64,000 nucleotides of DNA from Bradyrhizobium liaoningense (GTDB lineage Bacteria > Pseudomonadota > Alphaproteobacteria > Rhizobiales > Xanthobacteraceae). Each line of letters begins with the position of its first letter. The stretch's first letter is position 1. Of this stretch, positions 38,191 through 46,077 are shown in pieces. The position numbers were made by a program, and so were the translations under genes. Location: the NCBI RefSeq assembly GCF_018130785.1, contig NZ_JAFCJT010000011.1:151269-215268 (forward strand), given 5' to 3'. Below the pieces are notes generated by a model that worked only from the letters and a program-made list of their open reading frames with translations, was not told the origin of the DNA and did not search any database.

Positions 38191-38937
38191 CTAGACGCCG
38201 AGATAGGTGTGGAGCTTGTCCATGTTGGCGGCAAGCTCCGCGTTGGAAAATCCGTCAATGATCTTGCCATGCTCGACCACGTAATAGCGGTCGGCGACGG
38301 TGGATGCGAACCGGAAGTTCTGCTCGACCAGGAGGATGGTAAAACCCTCCTTCTTGAGCCGCGCAATGGTGTGGCCGATCTGCTGGATGATGACAGGCGC
38401 AAGACCTTCGGTCGGCTCGTCCAGCATCAGGAAGCTCGCGCCGGTGCGCAGGATGCGCGCGATCGCGAGCATCTGCTGCTCACCGCCGGACAGCTTGGTG
38501 CCCTGGCTGTTGAGACGTTCCTTCAGATTCGGAAACAGATCGAAGATCTGCTCCAGCGGCAATCCGCCTTGGCGGACCACCGGCGGCAGCAACAAATTCT
38601 CGCGCACATCGAGACTGGAGAAGATCCCCCGTTCCTCCGGGCAGAACGCGATGCCCATCCGCGCGATCTTGTCCGAGGTCGCGCGGATGATGTCCTGGTT
38701 GTTGAACTTCACCGCGCCGGTCCGCTTGCCGATGATGCCCATGATCGACTTCAGCGTAGTCGTCTTGCCGGCGCCGTTGCGCCCGAGCAGGGTGACGACC
38801 TCGCCCGCGTTCACGTCGAAATTGATCCCGTGCAGGATGTGGGACTCGCCGTACCAGGCTTCCAGGTTGCGGACCTGGAGGATGTTGCCGCCGGCTGCGG
38901 CCTTTGCGGGAGCGTCCGCGGTTGCAGTCTCAGGCAT
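38191..38937 (-). CDS. livF: branched-chain amino-acid ABC ATPase LivF
   Basis: A 248-aa ABC ATPase. Walker A LLGRNGAGKTT, signature LSGGEQQMLAIARIL, Walker B FLMLDEPTEGLAP, and switch His in VEQNFRFAST replaced by Gln-Asn as in LivF proteins. It starts 8 bp inside livG and ends 61 bp before livK. A 23-residue upstream extension within livG is rejected. Confidence 0.95.
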   Translation of the reverse strand: MPETATADAPAKAAAGGNILQVRNLEAWYGESHILHGINFDVNAGEVVTLLGRNGAGKTTTLKSIMGIIGKRTGAVKFNNQDIIRATSDKIARMGIAFCPEERGIFSSLDVRENLLLPPVVRQGGLPLEQIFDLFPNLKERLNSQGTKLSGGEQQMLAIARILRTGASFLMLDEPTEGLAPVIIQQIGHTIARLKKEGFTILLVEQNFRFASTVADRYYVVEHGKIIDGFSNAELAANMDKLHTYLGV

Positions 38938-39685
38938 GACCGGCTCCCAGATAGGCTTCCTTGACGCGCTCGTCCTTGGTGAGTTCGGCGTAATTGCCTT
39001 GCGCAAGCACCTGTCCGCGCGTCAGCACGGTGATGATGTCGGAGAGATTGGCGACGACGCTCAGATTATGCTCGACCATCAGGATGGTATATTTCGCCGA
39101 GATGCGCTTGATCAGCGCCGCGATCTTGTCGATGTCCTCGTGGCCCATGCCGGCCATCGGCTCGTCCAGCAGCATCATCTCCGGGTCGAGCGCGAGCGTG
39201 GTTGCGATCTCCAGTGCGCGCTTGCGCCCATAGGGCATCTCGACCGCCGGCGTGTTGGCGAACTCGCTGAGACCGACATCGTTCAACAGTTCCAGCGCAC
39301 GGTTGTTGTACCGGTTCAGCACCGACTTGGAGCGCCAGAAATCGAAGGAGCTGCCGTGCTGGCGCTGAAGCGCGACACGAACGTTCTCCAGCGCGGTGAG
39401 ATGCGGAAATACCGCCGAGATCTGGAATGAACGGACGAGGCCAAGGCGGGCCACGTCGGCCGGCGCCATCGCAGTGATGTCCTGTCCCTTGTACAGGATC
39501 TTTCCAGCGGACGGTTTCAGGAACTTGGTCAGAAGATTGAAGCACGTCGTCTTGCCGGCCCCGTTCGGGCCGATCAACGCGTGAATGCTCCCACGGCGAA
39601 CCTTGAGCGCAACGTCGCGGACGGCGAAGAAGCCCGCGAACTCCTTGGTCAAGCCTTCCGTTTCAAGAATGAACTCATCGGCCAA
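38930..39685 (-). CDS. livG: branched-chain amino-acid ABC ATPase LivG
   Basis: A 251-aa ABC ATPase with Walker A LIGPNGAGKTT, signature-like MPYGRKRALEIATTLALDP (non-canonical SGGQ, as in many LivG), Walker B MMLLDEPMAGMG, and VEHNLSVVANLSD. It is the first gene of livGF-K-HM and overlaps livF by 8 bp. A promoter should lie to its right in the gap at 39686-39994. Confidence 0.95.
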   Translation of the reverse strand: MADEFILETEGLTKEFAGFFAVRDVALKVRRGSIHALIGPNGAGKTTCFNLLTKFLKPSAGKILYKGQDITAMAPADVARLGLVRSFQISAVFPHLTALENVRVALQRQHGSSFDFWRSKSVLNRYNNRALELLNDVGLSEFANTPAVEMPYGRKRALEIATTLALDPEMMLLDEPMAGMGHEDIDKIAALIKRISAKYTILMVEHNLSVVANLSDIITVLTRGQVLAQGNYAELTKDERVKEAYLGAGHA

Positions 39686-39994
39686 ACAGATTTCCCCCCG
39701 CCCGCGAAATGCGCGTGGCTGTCCTTAGTTGCTTCGGCTTTCCGGAGGCCTTGGAGCCTGTCCCGGAACGCCGCCTCCGGGCGCGGAATATGCCGGAGGT
39801 GACGGGGGTTAGGCAAGGCGGAAAGCTGAGCAGGTCAGGCCTCCGGCCGGGAGACTTATGCTCCCTTAGTCGGACGCGTTTTGATGTCGCCTGCCCGGCC
39901 TCCCGGTTCACAAAGCACCGGTCATCAAGCCGTCGTTAACGGTCTTTCGTCCCGCGCGCCAGCCTTCATAGAAAATTTTCCCGCAGCATGGATC
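39686..39994. other. divergent intergenic region livG / PAS gene
   Basis: About 309 bp with no convincing independent gene. It should hold the minus-strand promoter of the liv operon and the plus-strand promoter of the PAS-domain gene. An in-frame upstream extension of the PAS gene from 39881 exists. AT-rich TTTTGATG and GAAAATTTTC blocks occur near 39879 and 39972; GAAAATTTTC is a perfect 10-bp palindrome. Confidence 0.4.
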
Positions 39995-40681
39995 ATGCGC
40001 GGGTTTTTGGACGTCGGGAATATTGTCTTGGAAATTGCCTTGGATTTTGCAAGCGCAGCTCCTTCTGTCGTCAAGTCGATCAGGCAGCGTGATCTCCTGA
40101 ACACGTGGCTGCGACTTTATGCGCGCGAGCAGATGGCGCCGGCGATCTGGGAATATCAGCCCGCGCGGCTCGAGGAAGAGCTGTCCGATCTCATCTATTA
40201 TACCGTGGACATTTCTGCACCGACGCCGCGCCTGACCATCCAGAGCGAGGGCACGCGCATCTCGCGTGCCTATGGTCACACCGGCAAGGGCGTTCTCCTC
40301 GACGACTATATCGGGCCGCGCCTCGCCCCCTTCGTGATGCCGATCTATCATGAATGCGTGGCGCGCGGGCTTCCGGTCTACAGCGTCGCCGACGTCGACG
40401 ACATCTACGGCCGCGTCGTTGCCTATGAACGCCTGCTGCTGCCGTTCCAGACCGACGGCAAGGTCTGCCATGTCATCGCTTCGCTCAAGACGTTCTGCGA
40501 GGATGGCGGCTTCGAGATCAAGAATCTGATGCGCGGAAATGACGCGCTGCCGCGTCCGAAATTGCGCGCGGTGATCGACCGCGATCTTTTCCATCGCGCA
40601 CCCGGCCGGATCGCTGCCGCCGACGTGGTCGAGTTCGCCGATCAGCCCGGCATCACCACCGAAATCGTCGAGCTGAACTAG
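39995..40681 (+). CDS. PAS-domain (PAS_5-like) protein
   Basis: A 228-aa protein from the ATG at 39995 (MRGFLDVGNIVLEI); an ATG at 39881 would add 38 residues, so the start is uncertain. The core resembles PAS_5 proteins of Bradyrhizobium: RDLLNTWLRLYAREQMAP, then GTRISRAYGHTGKGVLLD and VVAYERLLLPFQTDGKVCHV. The family binds small ligands or senses redox; no output domain is attached. It is convergent with the ArsC-like gene, ending 25 bp from it. Confidence 0.7.
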   Translation: MRGFLDVGNIVLEIALDFASAAPSVVKSIRQRDLLNTWLRLYAREQMAPAIWEYQPARLEEELSDLIYYTVDISAPTPRLTIQSEGTRISRAYGHTGKGVLLDDYIGPRLAPFVMPIYHECVARGLPVYSVADVDDIYGRVVAYERLLLPFQTDGKVCHVIASLKTFCEDGGFEIKNLMRGNDALPRPKLRAVIDRDLFHRAPGRIAAADVVEFADQPGITTEIVELN

Positions 40682-40705
40682 GGGCCAGCGCGATTTTGCG
40701 CCGAC

Positions 40706-41059
40706 CTACCGGGTCTTGACTTCCTTGGCGTAGATATCCGGCTTGAAGCCGACCAGAAGCTTGCCGCCGGCTTCGAGCACCGGCCGCTTGATCATCGATG
40801 GTTGCGCTAGCATCAGCGCCAGCGCCTTCTTCTCGGTGAGGCCTTCCTTGTCGGAATCCGGCAACTTCTTGAAGGTCGTGCCGGCGCGATTGAGCAGCGT
40901 CTCCCAGCCAGCCTTGTCGCTCCACTGCTTGAGCTTGTCCTTCTCGACGCCCGCCGCCTTGTAGTCGTGAAACTCATAAGCCACGCCATGGGTGTCGAGC
41001 CAGGCGCGCGCCTTCTTCATGGTGTCGCAGTTCTTGATGCCGTAGATGATGTTGGGCAA
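40706..41059 (-). CDS. ArsC/Spx-family reductase (YffB-like)
   Basis: A 117-aa thioredoxin-fold protein. It begins MPNIIYGIKNCDTMKKARAW with a single active-site Cys (Cys11) and no CxxC, as in YffB-type glutathione-dependent ArsC relatives. RPVLEAGGKLLVGFKPDIY is typical of the family's cis-Pro region. Arsenate reduction is unproven. It diverges from csaA across 104 bp. Confidence 0.9.
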   Translation of the reverse strand: MPNIIYGIKNCDTMKKARAWLDTHGVAYEFHDYKAAGVEKDKLKQWSDKAGWETLLNRAGTTFKKLPDSDKEGLTEKKALALMLAQPSMIKRPVLEAGGKLLVGFKPDIYAKEVKTR

Positions 41060-41163
41060 GACAGTTCCTCGCGCATGCGTGGTGCTTCGGCTGCGGCGTT
41101 GTACGAAACTCCGGTTCGCGCGACAATATTGCGAACGAAGCCAGCTCTCCGAACGGATACGTT

Positions 41164-41535
41164 ATGCACGCCACTCACGACCCCGCCGCGGCCGCGTCGC
41201 CGACCATCGACTTCAACACCTTCCTCGCGGTCGATATCCGCGTCGGCACCATCGTCGATGCAAAACCGTTCCCGGAGGCGCGCAAGCCGGCCTGGCGGCT
41301 GTGGATCGACTTCGGTCCTGCAATCGGCGTGCGCAAGAGCTCAGCCCAGATCACCGAAAACCATCCGCTCGAGACGCTGGTGGGACAGCAGGTCGCGGCG
41401 GTCGTGAACTTCCCGCCGCGCCAGATCGGCCCGGTCGTCTCCGAGGTGTTGACGCTCGGCTTCCCTGATGCCGAGGGCAAGGTCGTGCTGGTGCAGCCGA
41501 GCAAACCCGTGCCGAACGGCGGACGGCTGTTTTAG
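41164..41535 (+). CDS. csaA: tRNA-binding protein CsaA
   Basis: A 123-aa protein with a stand-alone tRNA-binding (OB) domain: FLAVDIRVGTIVDAKPFPEA, then IGVRKSSAQITENH and GFPDAEGKVVLVQPSKPVPNG. CsaA forms dimers that bind tRNA-like structures and shows chaperone activity. About 16 residues precede the domain. The last 12 bp end before a GC-rich tract. Confidence 0.9.
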   Translation: MHATHDPAAAASPTIDFNTFLAVDIRVGTIVDAKPFPEARKPAWRLWIDFGPAIGVRKSSAQITENHPLETLVGQQVAAVVNFPPRQIGPVVSEVLTLGFPDAEGKVVLVQPSKPVPNGGRLF

Positions 41536-41654
41536 CGGCGCGACCGAGGGGACGCGCCGTCGCCTCTGCCGACGCGTCCGCAACGGCATAAGCCTCTTCA
41601 TTTCCCGGCTCCGGACAGCCCGGCCTTGACCAAAATCGCTTTTGATAATAAAAA

Positions 41655-41737
41655 TGACTGACTGATCGTTTTTTATTTTGCTTGGCTTCATTCCGGCCGC
41701 ACCTAGCCAGTAGCTAAAACGATCGATCTGTCGGTTA
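41655..41737. promoter_or_regulatory. candidate TetR operator pair
   Basis: TGACTGACTGATCG (41655-41668) and, on the opposite strand, TAACCGACAGATCG (41737-41724) share 11 of 14 bases, giving a T-AC-GAC-GATCG core in inverted orientation. Around them, GATCGTTTT and AAAACGATC are perfect 9-bp inverted arms. The pair lies directly upstream of the TetR gene at 41754 and could bind its product. Confidence 0.45.
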
Positions 41738-41753
41738 TTTAGGGACGCCCAAA

Positions 41754-42386
41754 ATGCCCAAGATCAGCGACAAGCAGCGCGAAGGTCGGCGGCAGCAGAT
41801 CCTGGACGCTGCCCTCACCTGCTTCGCCGAGGATGGCTTTCACCAGACCGGCATGGCCGACATCGTCAAGCGTTCGGGCCTGAGCCACGGCGCGGTCTAT
41901 CTCTACTTCCAGAGCAAGGACGATCTGATCGAGGCCCTCGCCGACGACCGGCATCGTCGTGAGGCCGTGCTCAACTCGGTCGCGCAGGGATCGGGCGATC
42001 CGATCGAAGGACTTAACGCACTGATCCGCGTCTACGCACAATGGCTCACCGATCCCGCGGGCGAAGCGCGGCGCCGTGTCGGCATCCATGGCTGGGCCGA
42101 AGCGCTGCGCAACCGCCGCGTCCGCACCAGCGTCGTCGAAGGCATCGACATGCCGCGCGCGTTGATCGTCGCGCTGGTCGAGCGCGGCCAGCATGACGGC
42201 CTGATCAAGCGCGACCTCGGTGCCGACGCGATCGCGCGCGTGCTGATCGCGATCTTCCAGGGTTTTGTGCTGCAAAAATGTTGGGGCGAGGATTTTGATC
42301 TTAAGGCCTGCATGGCGGCCGTGGCCGGCGTGATCGACGGATTTCGCACGCCCAAGCCCGACATCAAGCGCCGAACCAGGACGTAA
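41754..42386 (+). CDS. TetR/AcrR-family transcriptional regulator
   Basis: A 210-aa regulator. The helix-turn-helix is in CFAEDGFHQTGMADIVKR through GLSHGAVYLYFQSKDDLIEA. The C-terminal ligand domain ends in the basic KPDIKRRTRT. It is 3 bp ahead of a TauE/SafE permease and almost certainly controls it. Confidence 0.93.
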   Translation: MPKISDKQREGRRQQILDAALTCFAEDGFHQTGMADIVKRSGLSHGAVYLYFQSKDDLIEALADDRHRREAVLNSVAQGSGDPIEGLNALIRVYAQWLTDPAGEARRRVGIHGWAEALRNRRVRTSVVEGIDMPRALIVALVERGQHDGLIKRDLGADAIARVLIAIFQGFVLQKCWGEDFDLKACMAAVAGVIDGFRTPKPDIKRRTRT

Positions 42387-42389
42387 GCG

Positions 42390-43172
42390 ATGTCCTGGAT
42401 CCACGATCTCCTCGCTGGCGCCGGCGTTGGTCTCGTCGGTGGACTGACGTCGGGTTTCATGGGAACGAGCCCGGGTGGCGGGCTCGTGATCTTCAGCGTG
42501 CTGCTGCTTGGCGCTGAGCAGCACGTCGCCCAGGGCACATCGCTGATCACGCAGGTCCCGCCGACAGGTCTCGCCGGCGTGCGCCGCTACTGGCAAAGCG
42601 GCAATCGCAGCCCGCTGCAATGGATCATCTGGATCGGCCTCGGATTTCTCATCGGCGGTGCGGGCGGCGGATACGCCGCGGCGGCGGTGTCCGACTCGGT
42701 GCTGCAATGGTCCTATGTCGTCTATCTCGTCGCGCTGATCGCACTCCTGATCCTGCGCCGTGAGCGCAAGGACGGGAGCAACGAGGCCGGCGACCGCGAT
42801 GAACTGCCCTGGCTGCCCCTACTCCTTATCGGCATGCTCGCCGGATTTTCCTCCGGCTTCATGGGCATCGGCGGCGGCCTCGCGATCACCGTCGGCCTAG
42901 CAGCCGGCCTGCGCGTGCCGCAGCATCAGGCACAACTCGTCAGCCTCGTCTTCTCGGTCGTCCCGACCAACATTCCGGCGGCCTGGATCTACTGGAGCAA
43001 GGGGCTCATGGTCGGCTGGCCGGCGATCATCGGCATTCTGGCCGGTCTCTGGATCGGAACAGATCTCGGCGCACGCGCGGCCAACGGCGTCAGCAAGTCG
43101 GTCCTGCGTGGGGTCATGATCGCGCTCATCTCGGTGATGGCGCTCTACATGACCCACAAGGCGCTAACGTAA
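42390..43172 (+). CDS. TauE/SafE-family membrane permease
   Basis: A 260-aa, about eight-span membrane protein with DLLAGAGVGLVGGLTSGFMG and, in the second half, LAGFSSGFMGIGGGLAITVG. It starts 3 bp after the TetR stop, implying translational coupling, and ends 1 bp before the convergent GST gene. Likely an organic-anion or sulfonate exporter induced by the TetR ligand. Confidence 0.9.
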   Translation: MSWIHDLLAGAGVGLVGGLTSGFMGTSPGGGLVIFSVLLLGAEQHVAQGTSLITQVPPTGLAGVRRYWQSGNRSPLQWIIWIGLGFLIGGAGGGYAAAAVSDSVLQWSYVVYLVALIALLILRRERKDGSNEAGDRDELPWLPLLLIGMLAGFSSGFMGIGGGLAITVGLAAGLRVPQHQAQLVSLVFSVVPTNIPAAWIYWSKGLMVGWPAIIGILAGLWIGTDLGARAANGVSKSVLRGVMIALISVMALYMTHKALT

Positions 43173-43173
43173 C

Positions 43174-43878
43174 TTACGGCCGCTTCGGAATGTTCAGCCC
43201 GCGCTGCACCGCCGGCCGCGCCAGCCCACGTTCGAGCCAGGCACCGACCGACTTGAACTGGTCGAACGCGACGAGATCGCCGGCGCCGTAGAAACCGATG
43301 AGATTGCGCACCCAGCCCAGCATGGAGATGTCAGCGATGGTGTAGTCGTCGTCCATGAACCACTGCCGGCCGGAAAGATGCGTTTCCATCACGCCGAGCA
43401 GGCGCGTGGCCTCGCTGACATAGCGTTCGAGCGGACGCTTGTCCTCGAAGTCCTTGCCGGCGAATTTGTGGAAGAAGCCGACCTGGCCGAACATCGGCCC
43501 GATGCCGCCCATCTGGAAATGCACCCACTGGATGGTCTGGTAGCGGCGCGCGGCGTCCTCAGGCAGAAGCTTGCCGGTCTTTTCCGCGAGGTATTGCAGC
43601 ATCGCCCCGGACTCGAACAACGGCAGCGGCCTGCCGCCGGGACCGTTGGGGTCGAGGATCGCCGGAATCTTGCCGTTCGGATTGAGCGAGAGGAATTCCG
43701 GCGTCTTCTGATCGTCCTTGCCGAAATCGACGAGATGGACCTCGTAGGGCAGGCCGATCTCTTCCAGCATGATCGAAACCTTGACGCCGTTCGGCGTCGG
43801 CAGCGAATAGAGCTGAAGCAACTCCGGATGCTTGGCCGGCCAGCGCTTGGTGATGGGAAAGGCAGACAGATCAGACAT
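43174..43878 (-). CDS. glutathione S-transferase (YfcG/Ure2p type)
   Basis: A 234-aa GST. The N-terminal thioredoxin domain shows LYSLPTPNGVKVSIMLEEIG and LNPNGKIPAILDP with GPLPLFESGAMLQYLAEKTG; the C-terminal helical domain has DDDYTIADISMLGWVRNL. YfcG-type enzymes reduce disulfide-bonded glutathione. It is convergent with the TauE gene and monocistronic. Confidence 0.93.
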   Translation of the reverse strand: MSDLSAFPITKRWPAKHPELLQLYSLPTPNGVKVSIMLEEIGLPYEVHLVDFGKDDQKTPEFLSLNPNGKIPAILDPNGPGGRPLPLFESGAMLQYLAEKTGKLLPEDAARRYQTIQWVHFQMGGIGPMFGQVGFFHKFAGKDFEDKRPLERYVSEATRLLGVMETHLSGRQWFMDDDYTIADISMLGWVRNLIGFYGAGDLVAFDQFKSVGAWLERGLARPAVQRGLNIPKRP

Positions 43879-43970
43879 CGGGACCCCGGCTTCGCTCGTG
43901 AAATTCCGCCTAGTCTAGGCGAGCCATCGAACGGCGCAAGGCCGGGCAGTGATCACGCATCGAAGCCGGA

Positions 43971-44114
43971 CTACAAGGGCCGCAGCAAATGGCTGGCGGC
44001 GTACGCGATATCGCGCTGTGCGCGTTGCTCGATGAAGAGCTGCCCGGTGACGAGCAGCGCTCCGGTGAAAACGAGCGCGAGCATCGCGGTCGCGAGCTGA
44101 CTGGCATCCTTCAT
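43971..44114 (-). CDS. small single-span membrane protein (47 aa)
   Basis: The ATG at 44114 is preceded by GGAGAAG and opens 47 codons. The product is MKDASQLATAMLALVFTG, a second hydrophobic half (ALLVTGQLFI), then a polar tail EQRAQRDIAYAASHLLRPL. One transmembrane helix with a cytoplasmic or periplasmic amphipathic C-terminus. No known family. It is missed by length filters. Confidence 0.6.
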   Translation of the reverse strand: MKDASQLATAMLALVFTGALLVTGQLFIEQRAQRDIAYAASHLLRPL

Positions 44115-44232
44115 CGCACGAGCTTCTCCGTCATCGGTTCGAACGGGGAACGCGGGCCGACCATCGACAGTTCCTGCACGCCTCAAATAAATTGCCACTT
44201 TATCCCGAATCGATGCGCGCCAGGCCGCGACC

Positions 44233-44898
44233 TCAGTAATTCATCTCCATCCGCAGTCCGCGCGGATCGACCTCCTCGCCGCCGACACGCTGTGTGCTGT
44301 CGCGGGCCGCGACCGCACAGGCGCAGGCATCGATGAGGTCGTCGCGGCCGATGCCGGTGCCATGACGCTGCGTCAGCCATTTCGGCAAGCGCGTGAAACC
44401 GCGTTGCGCCAGCAGAGCAATGCGCTGCGCGCGGCCTTCCGCAGATGTCTTGTTCGCAAGCCGGATTCGCCCTGCCAGATTCCAGAAGATCAATTCCGGA
44501 TGCGCTTCACCGATCGTCGCCTGCCGCGCCGGCGTCATGATCTCGTCGACATCCCTGATCTTGCCCCTGATGTTCCAGAGCTGCGCCGACACGCCCCTGC
44601 CCTTGCCTTCGTGCTCCCAATAATGGCGATTGGCCGCCGCCATGTCGGGAAACGTCCAGAGGTCACGGCGCGCGCCGAGAAACACGGCGGGGCCAACCAG
44701 CTCCCGTGCACGCAAGTCGCATTCGCGATAGCCGCCCGGTTTCAATCCGATCGGCATGTCGATCATCGCACGCGCATGCGGCAACGCGAGCAGGCGCGTG
44801 AGCCCCGGTGAATAATCGAAGCCATGATCGCCGCGGTCGTCGATCCAGGCTGCGACCCAACCGAAGCGAAATCCATCGAGGCCGAGATAGTTTGGCAA
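44233..44898 (-). CDS. DUF429-family protein, TTG start
   Basis: The conserved sequence begins LPNYLGLDGFRFGWVAAW, so the start is taken as TTG at 44898, preceded by GGGGGAG at about 10 bp. The 221-aa product has DMPIGLKPGGYRECDLRARE and GRDDLIDACACAVAARDS, with the RNase-H-like Asp pattern of DUF429. An ATG-initiated frame from 45078 would add 60 residues antisense-like to the AhpD gene and is rejected. It starts 5 bp after the AhpD-like gene. Confidence 0.75.
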   Translation of the reverse strand: MPNYLGLDGFRFGWVAAWIDDRGDHGFDYSPGLTRLLALPHARAMIDMPIGLKPGGYRECDLRARELVGPAVFLGARRDLWTFPDMAAANRHYWEHEGKGRGVSAQLWNIRGKIRDVDEIMTPARQATIGEAHPELIFWNLAGRIRLANKTSAEGRAQRIALLAQRGFTRLPKWLTQRHGTGIGRDDLIDACACAVAARDSTQRVGGEEVDPRGLRMEMNY

Positions 44899-44903
44899 GC
44901 TAT

Positions 44904-45251
44904 CTAGCTCTCCCCCTCGTCTCGATGTCGCTCGAACAGGCGCTGTGCCAGCAACGCATGGCCGAGCGTGCCGCCGGCGCGCACGGCGGCCGCAATCAAC
45001 GCGACTTCGGCGACCTCCTCCCGCGTCGCGCCGGCTTCCGCCGCCTGCGCGGTATGCACGTCGAGACAATAGGCGCATTGCGTGGTGAGCGCGACCGCGA
45101 GCGAGATCAGCTCGCGATATTTCGGCGGGATCAATCCGTCCTTGCGCTCGACCGCGTGGTTGAACGCCAGAAACGCTTTGGCCTCGACCGGCGCGAGCGC
45201 CACAAAGGCCGGAATCGATTTCAGATCGTCAGGTGTCTGATAATTGCTCAT
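44904..45251 (-). CDS. AhpD/carboxymuconolactone-decarboxylase-type protein
   Basis: A 115-aa protein with the AhpD-type CxxC: TQCAYCLDVHTAQAAEAG. The CxxC plus His gives a peroxidase-like disulfide site. It begins MSNYQTPDDLKSIPAFVAL. It sits between an ECF sigma factor gene (3 bp upstream) and a DUF429 gene, so likely part of a redox-stress regulon. No AhpC or lipoamide partner is nearby. Confidence 0.92.
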   Translation of the reverse strand: MSNYQTPDDLKSIPAFVALAPVEAKAFLAFNHAVERKDGLIPPKYRELISLAVALTTQCAYCLDVHTAQAAEAGATREEVAEVALIAAAVRAGGTLGHALLAQRLFERHRDEGES

Positions 45252-45254
45252 ATC

Positions 45255-45776
45255 TCATCTCGTCAGATATTCGCGCATCAGGGCGCGGGCGCGATGCAGG
45301 CGAGCCTTCACGGTCTGCCTGGATGCACCGAGCGCGGCGGCGATTTCGTCGATGGTCATTTCCTTGACGTCCCGCATCAGCGCGATATCGCGATAGTGCG
45401 CCGGCAACGCTTCAAACGCGGCGGCCACGTCAAGCCGCAAATCGGCTTCGGGACGCGACAGCAGCAGAGCCTCCGCCGCTTCGTCGTCGATCGATGGCGC
45501 GAGGCCGGCCTTGCGCGCGAGCCGCAGGCATTCGCGACGGACCACGCTGAACAGCCAGGCGGAAAACGCGAGCCACGAGCGGATCGTGCCGACATGGCGG
45601 AACAGGATCCACAGCGCCTCCTGGGTTGCATCCTCGGCATCGGCCGAGCTGCGGCAGGTGGCGCGTGCGTAGCGGCGGATATCCGGCTGCGCCGTCTCGA
45701 GCAGGGTCGCGATCGCCTGGGGATCGCCGAGCCGTGCCGCCTCGAACAGATTTGACGAGATCGCCGCCGCACTCAC
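45255..45776 (-). CDS. ECF RNA polymerase sigma factor
   Basis: Start is GTG at 45776, overlapping the upstream stop (GTGA), giving 173 aa. Region 2 has ATCRSSADAEDATQEALWIL and WLFSVVRRECLRLAR; region 4 has MTIDEIAAALGASRQTVKAR. No anti-sigma gene is adjacent. It is coupled to the membrane protein gene at 45773-45982 and followed by an AhpD-like gene, which is the likely output. ECF sigma factors of this arrangement often self-activate their own operon. Confidence 0.92.
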   Translation of the reverse strand: MSAAAISSNLFEAARLGDPQAIATLLETAQPDIRRYARATCRSSADAEDATQEALWILFRHVGTIRSWLAFSAWLFSVVRRECLRLARKAGLAPSIDDEAAEALLLSRPEADLRLDVAAAFEALPAHYRDIALMRDVKEMTIDEIAAALGASRQTVKARLHRARALMREYLTR

Positions 45777-45982
45777 GACACGCCTCCTCGTCCGATCCCG
45801 GCCATCGCGCAGATCGGGCAATAGCCGACGAGACCCGTCAGCGCGAAGCCTGCGCCCCCGAGCGCCAGCAGCCACGCCGTTGCGCCGGCGAGATAGACAA
45901 ATGCCGCGACCGCCACCGCGATCCCCGCGGCAACCCTCACCGCCTGATGCAGACCGCCGATATTCTTCCTGTAAAGCGCCAT
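45773..45982 (-). CDS. DUF2892 small membrane protein with CxxC
   Basis: A 69-aa protein with two transmembrane helices: GIAVAVAAFVYLAGATAWLL and GGAGFALTGLVGYCPIC. It has the family sequence YRKNIGGLHQAVRVAAG. The CPIC motif lies in the second helix end, where it could form a redox-sensitive disulfide. GGAGG precedes its ATG at 45982. It overlaps the sigma factor start (GTGA), so the two are coupled. Confidence 0.88.
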   Translation of the reverse strand: MALYRKNIGGLHQAVRVAAGIAVAVAAFVYLAGATAWLLALGGAGFALTGLVGYCPICAMAGIGRGGVS

Positions 45983-46077
45983 CACATCCTCCAGAATGAG
46001 CCGAGGCGGAGTGCCTCGACCATCAAGAGGACGCGAAGGCCGGAAAGGATTCGCGGGCGCCGACAATTTTTTCGCGA

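Noticed and set aside
38130..38402. 91-codon N-terminal extension of livK
   Set aside because: The signal peptide starts at 38129 with a good ribosome-binding site; the extension is Ser/Arg-rich shadow of livF.
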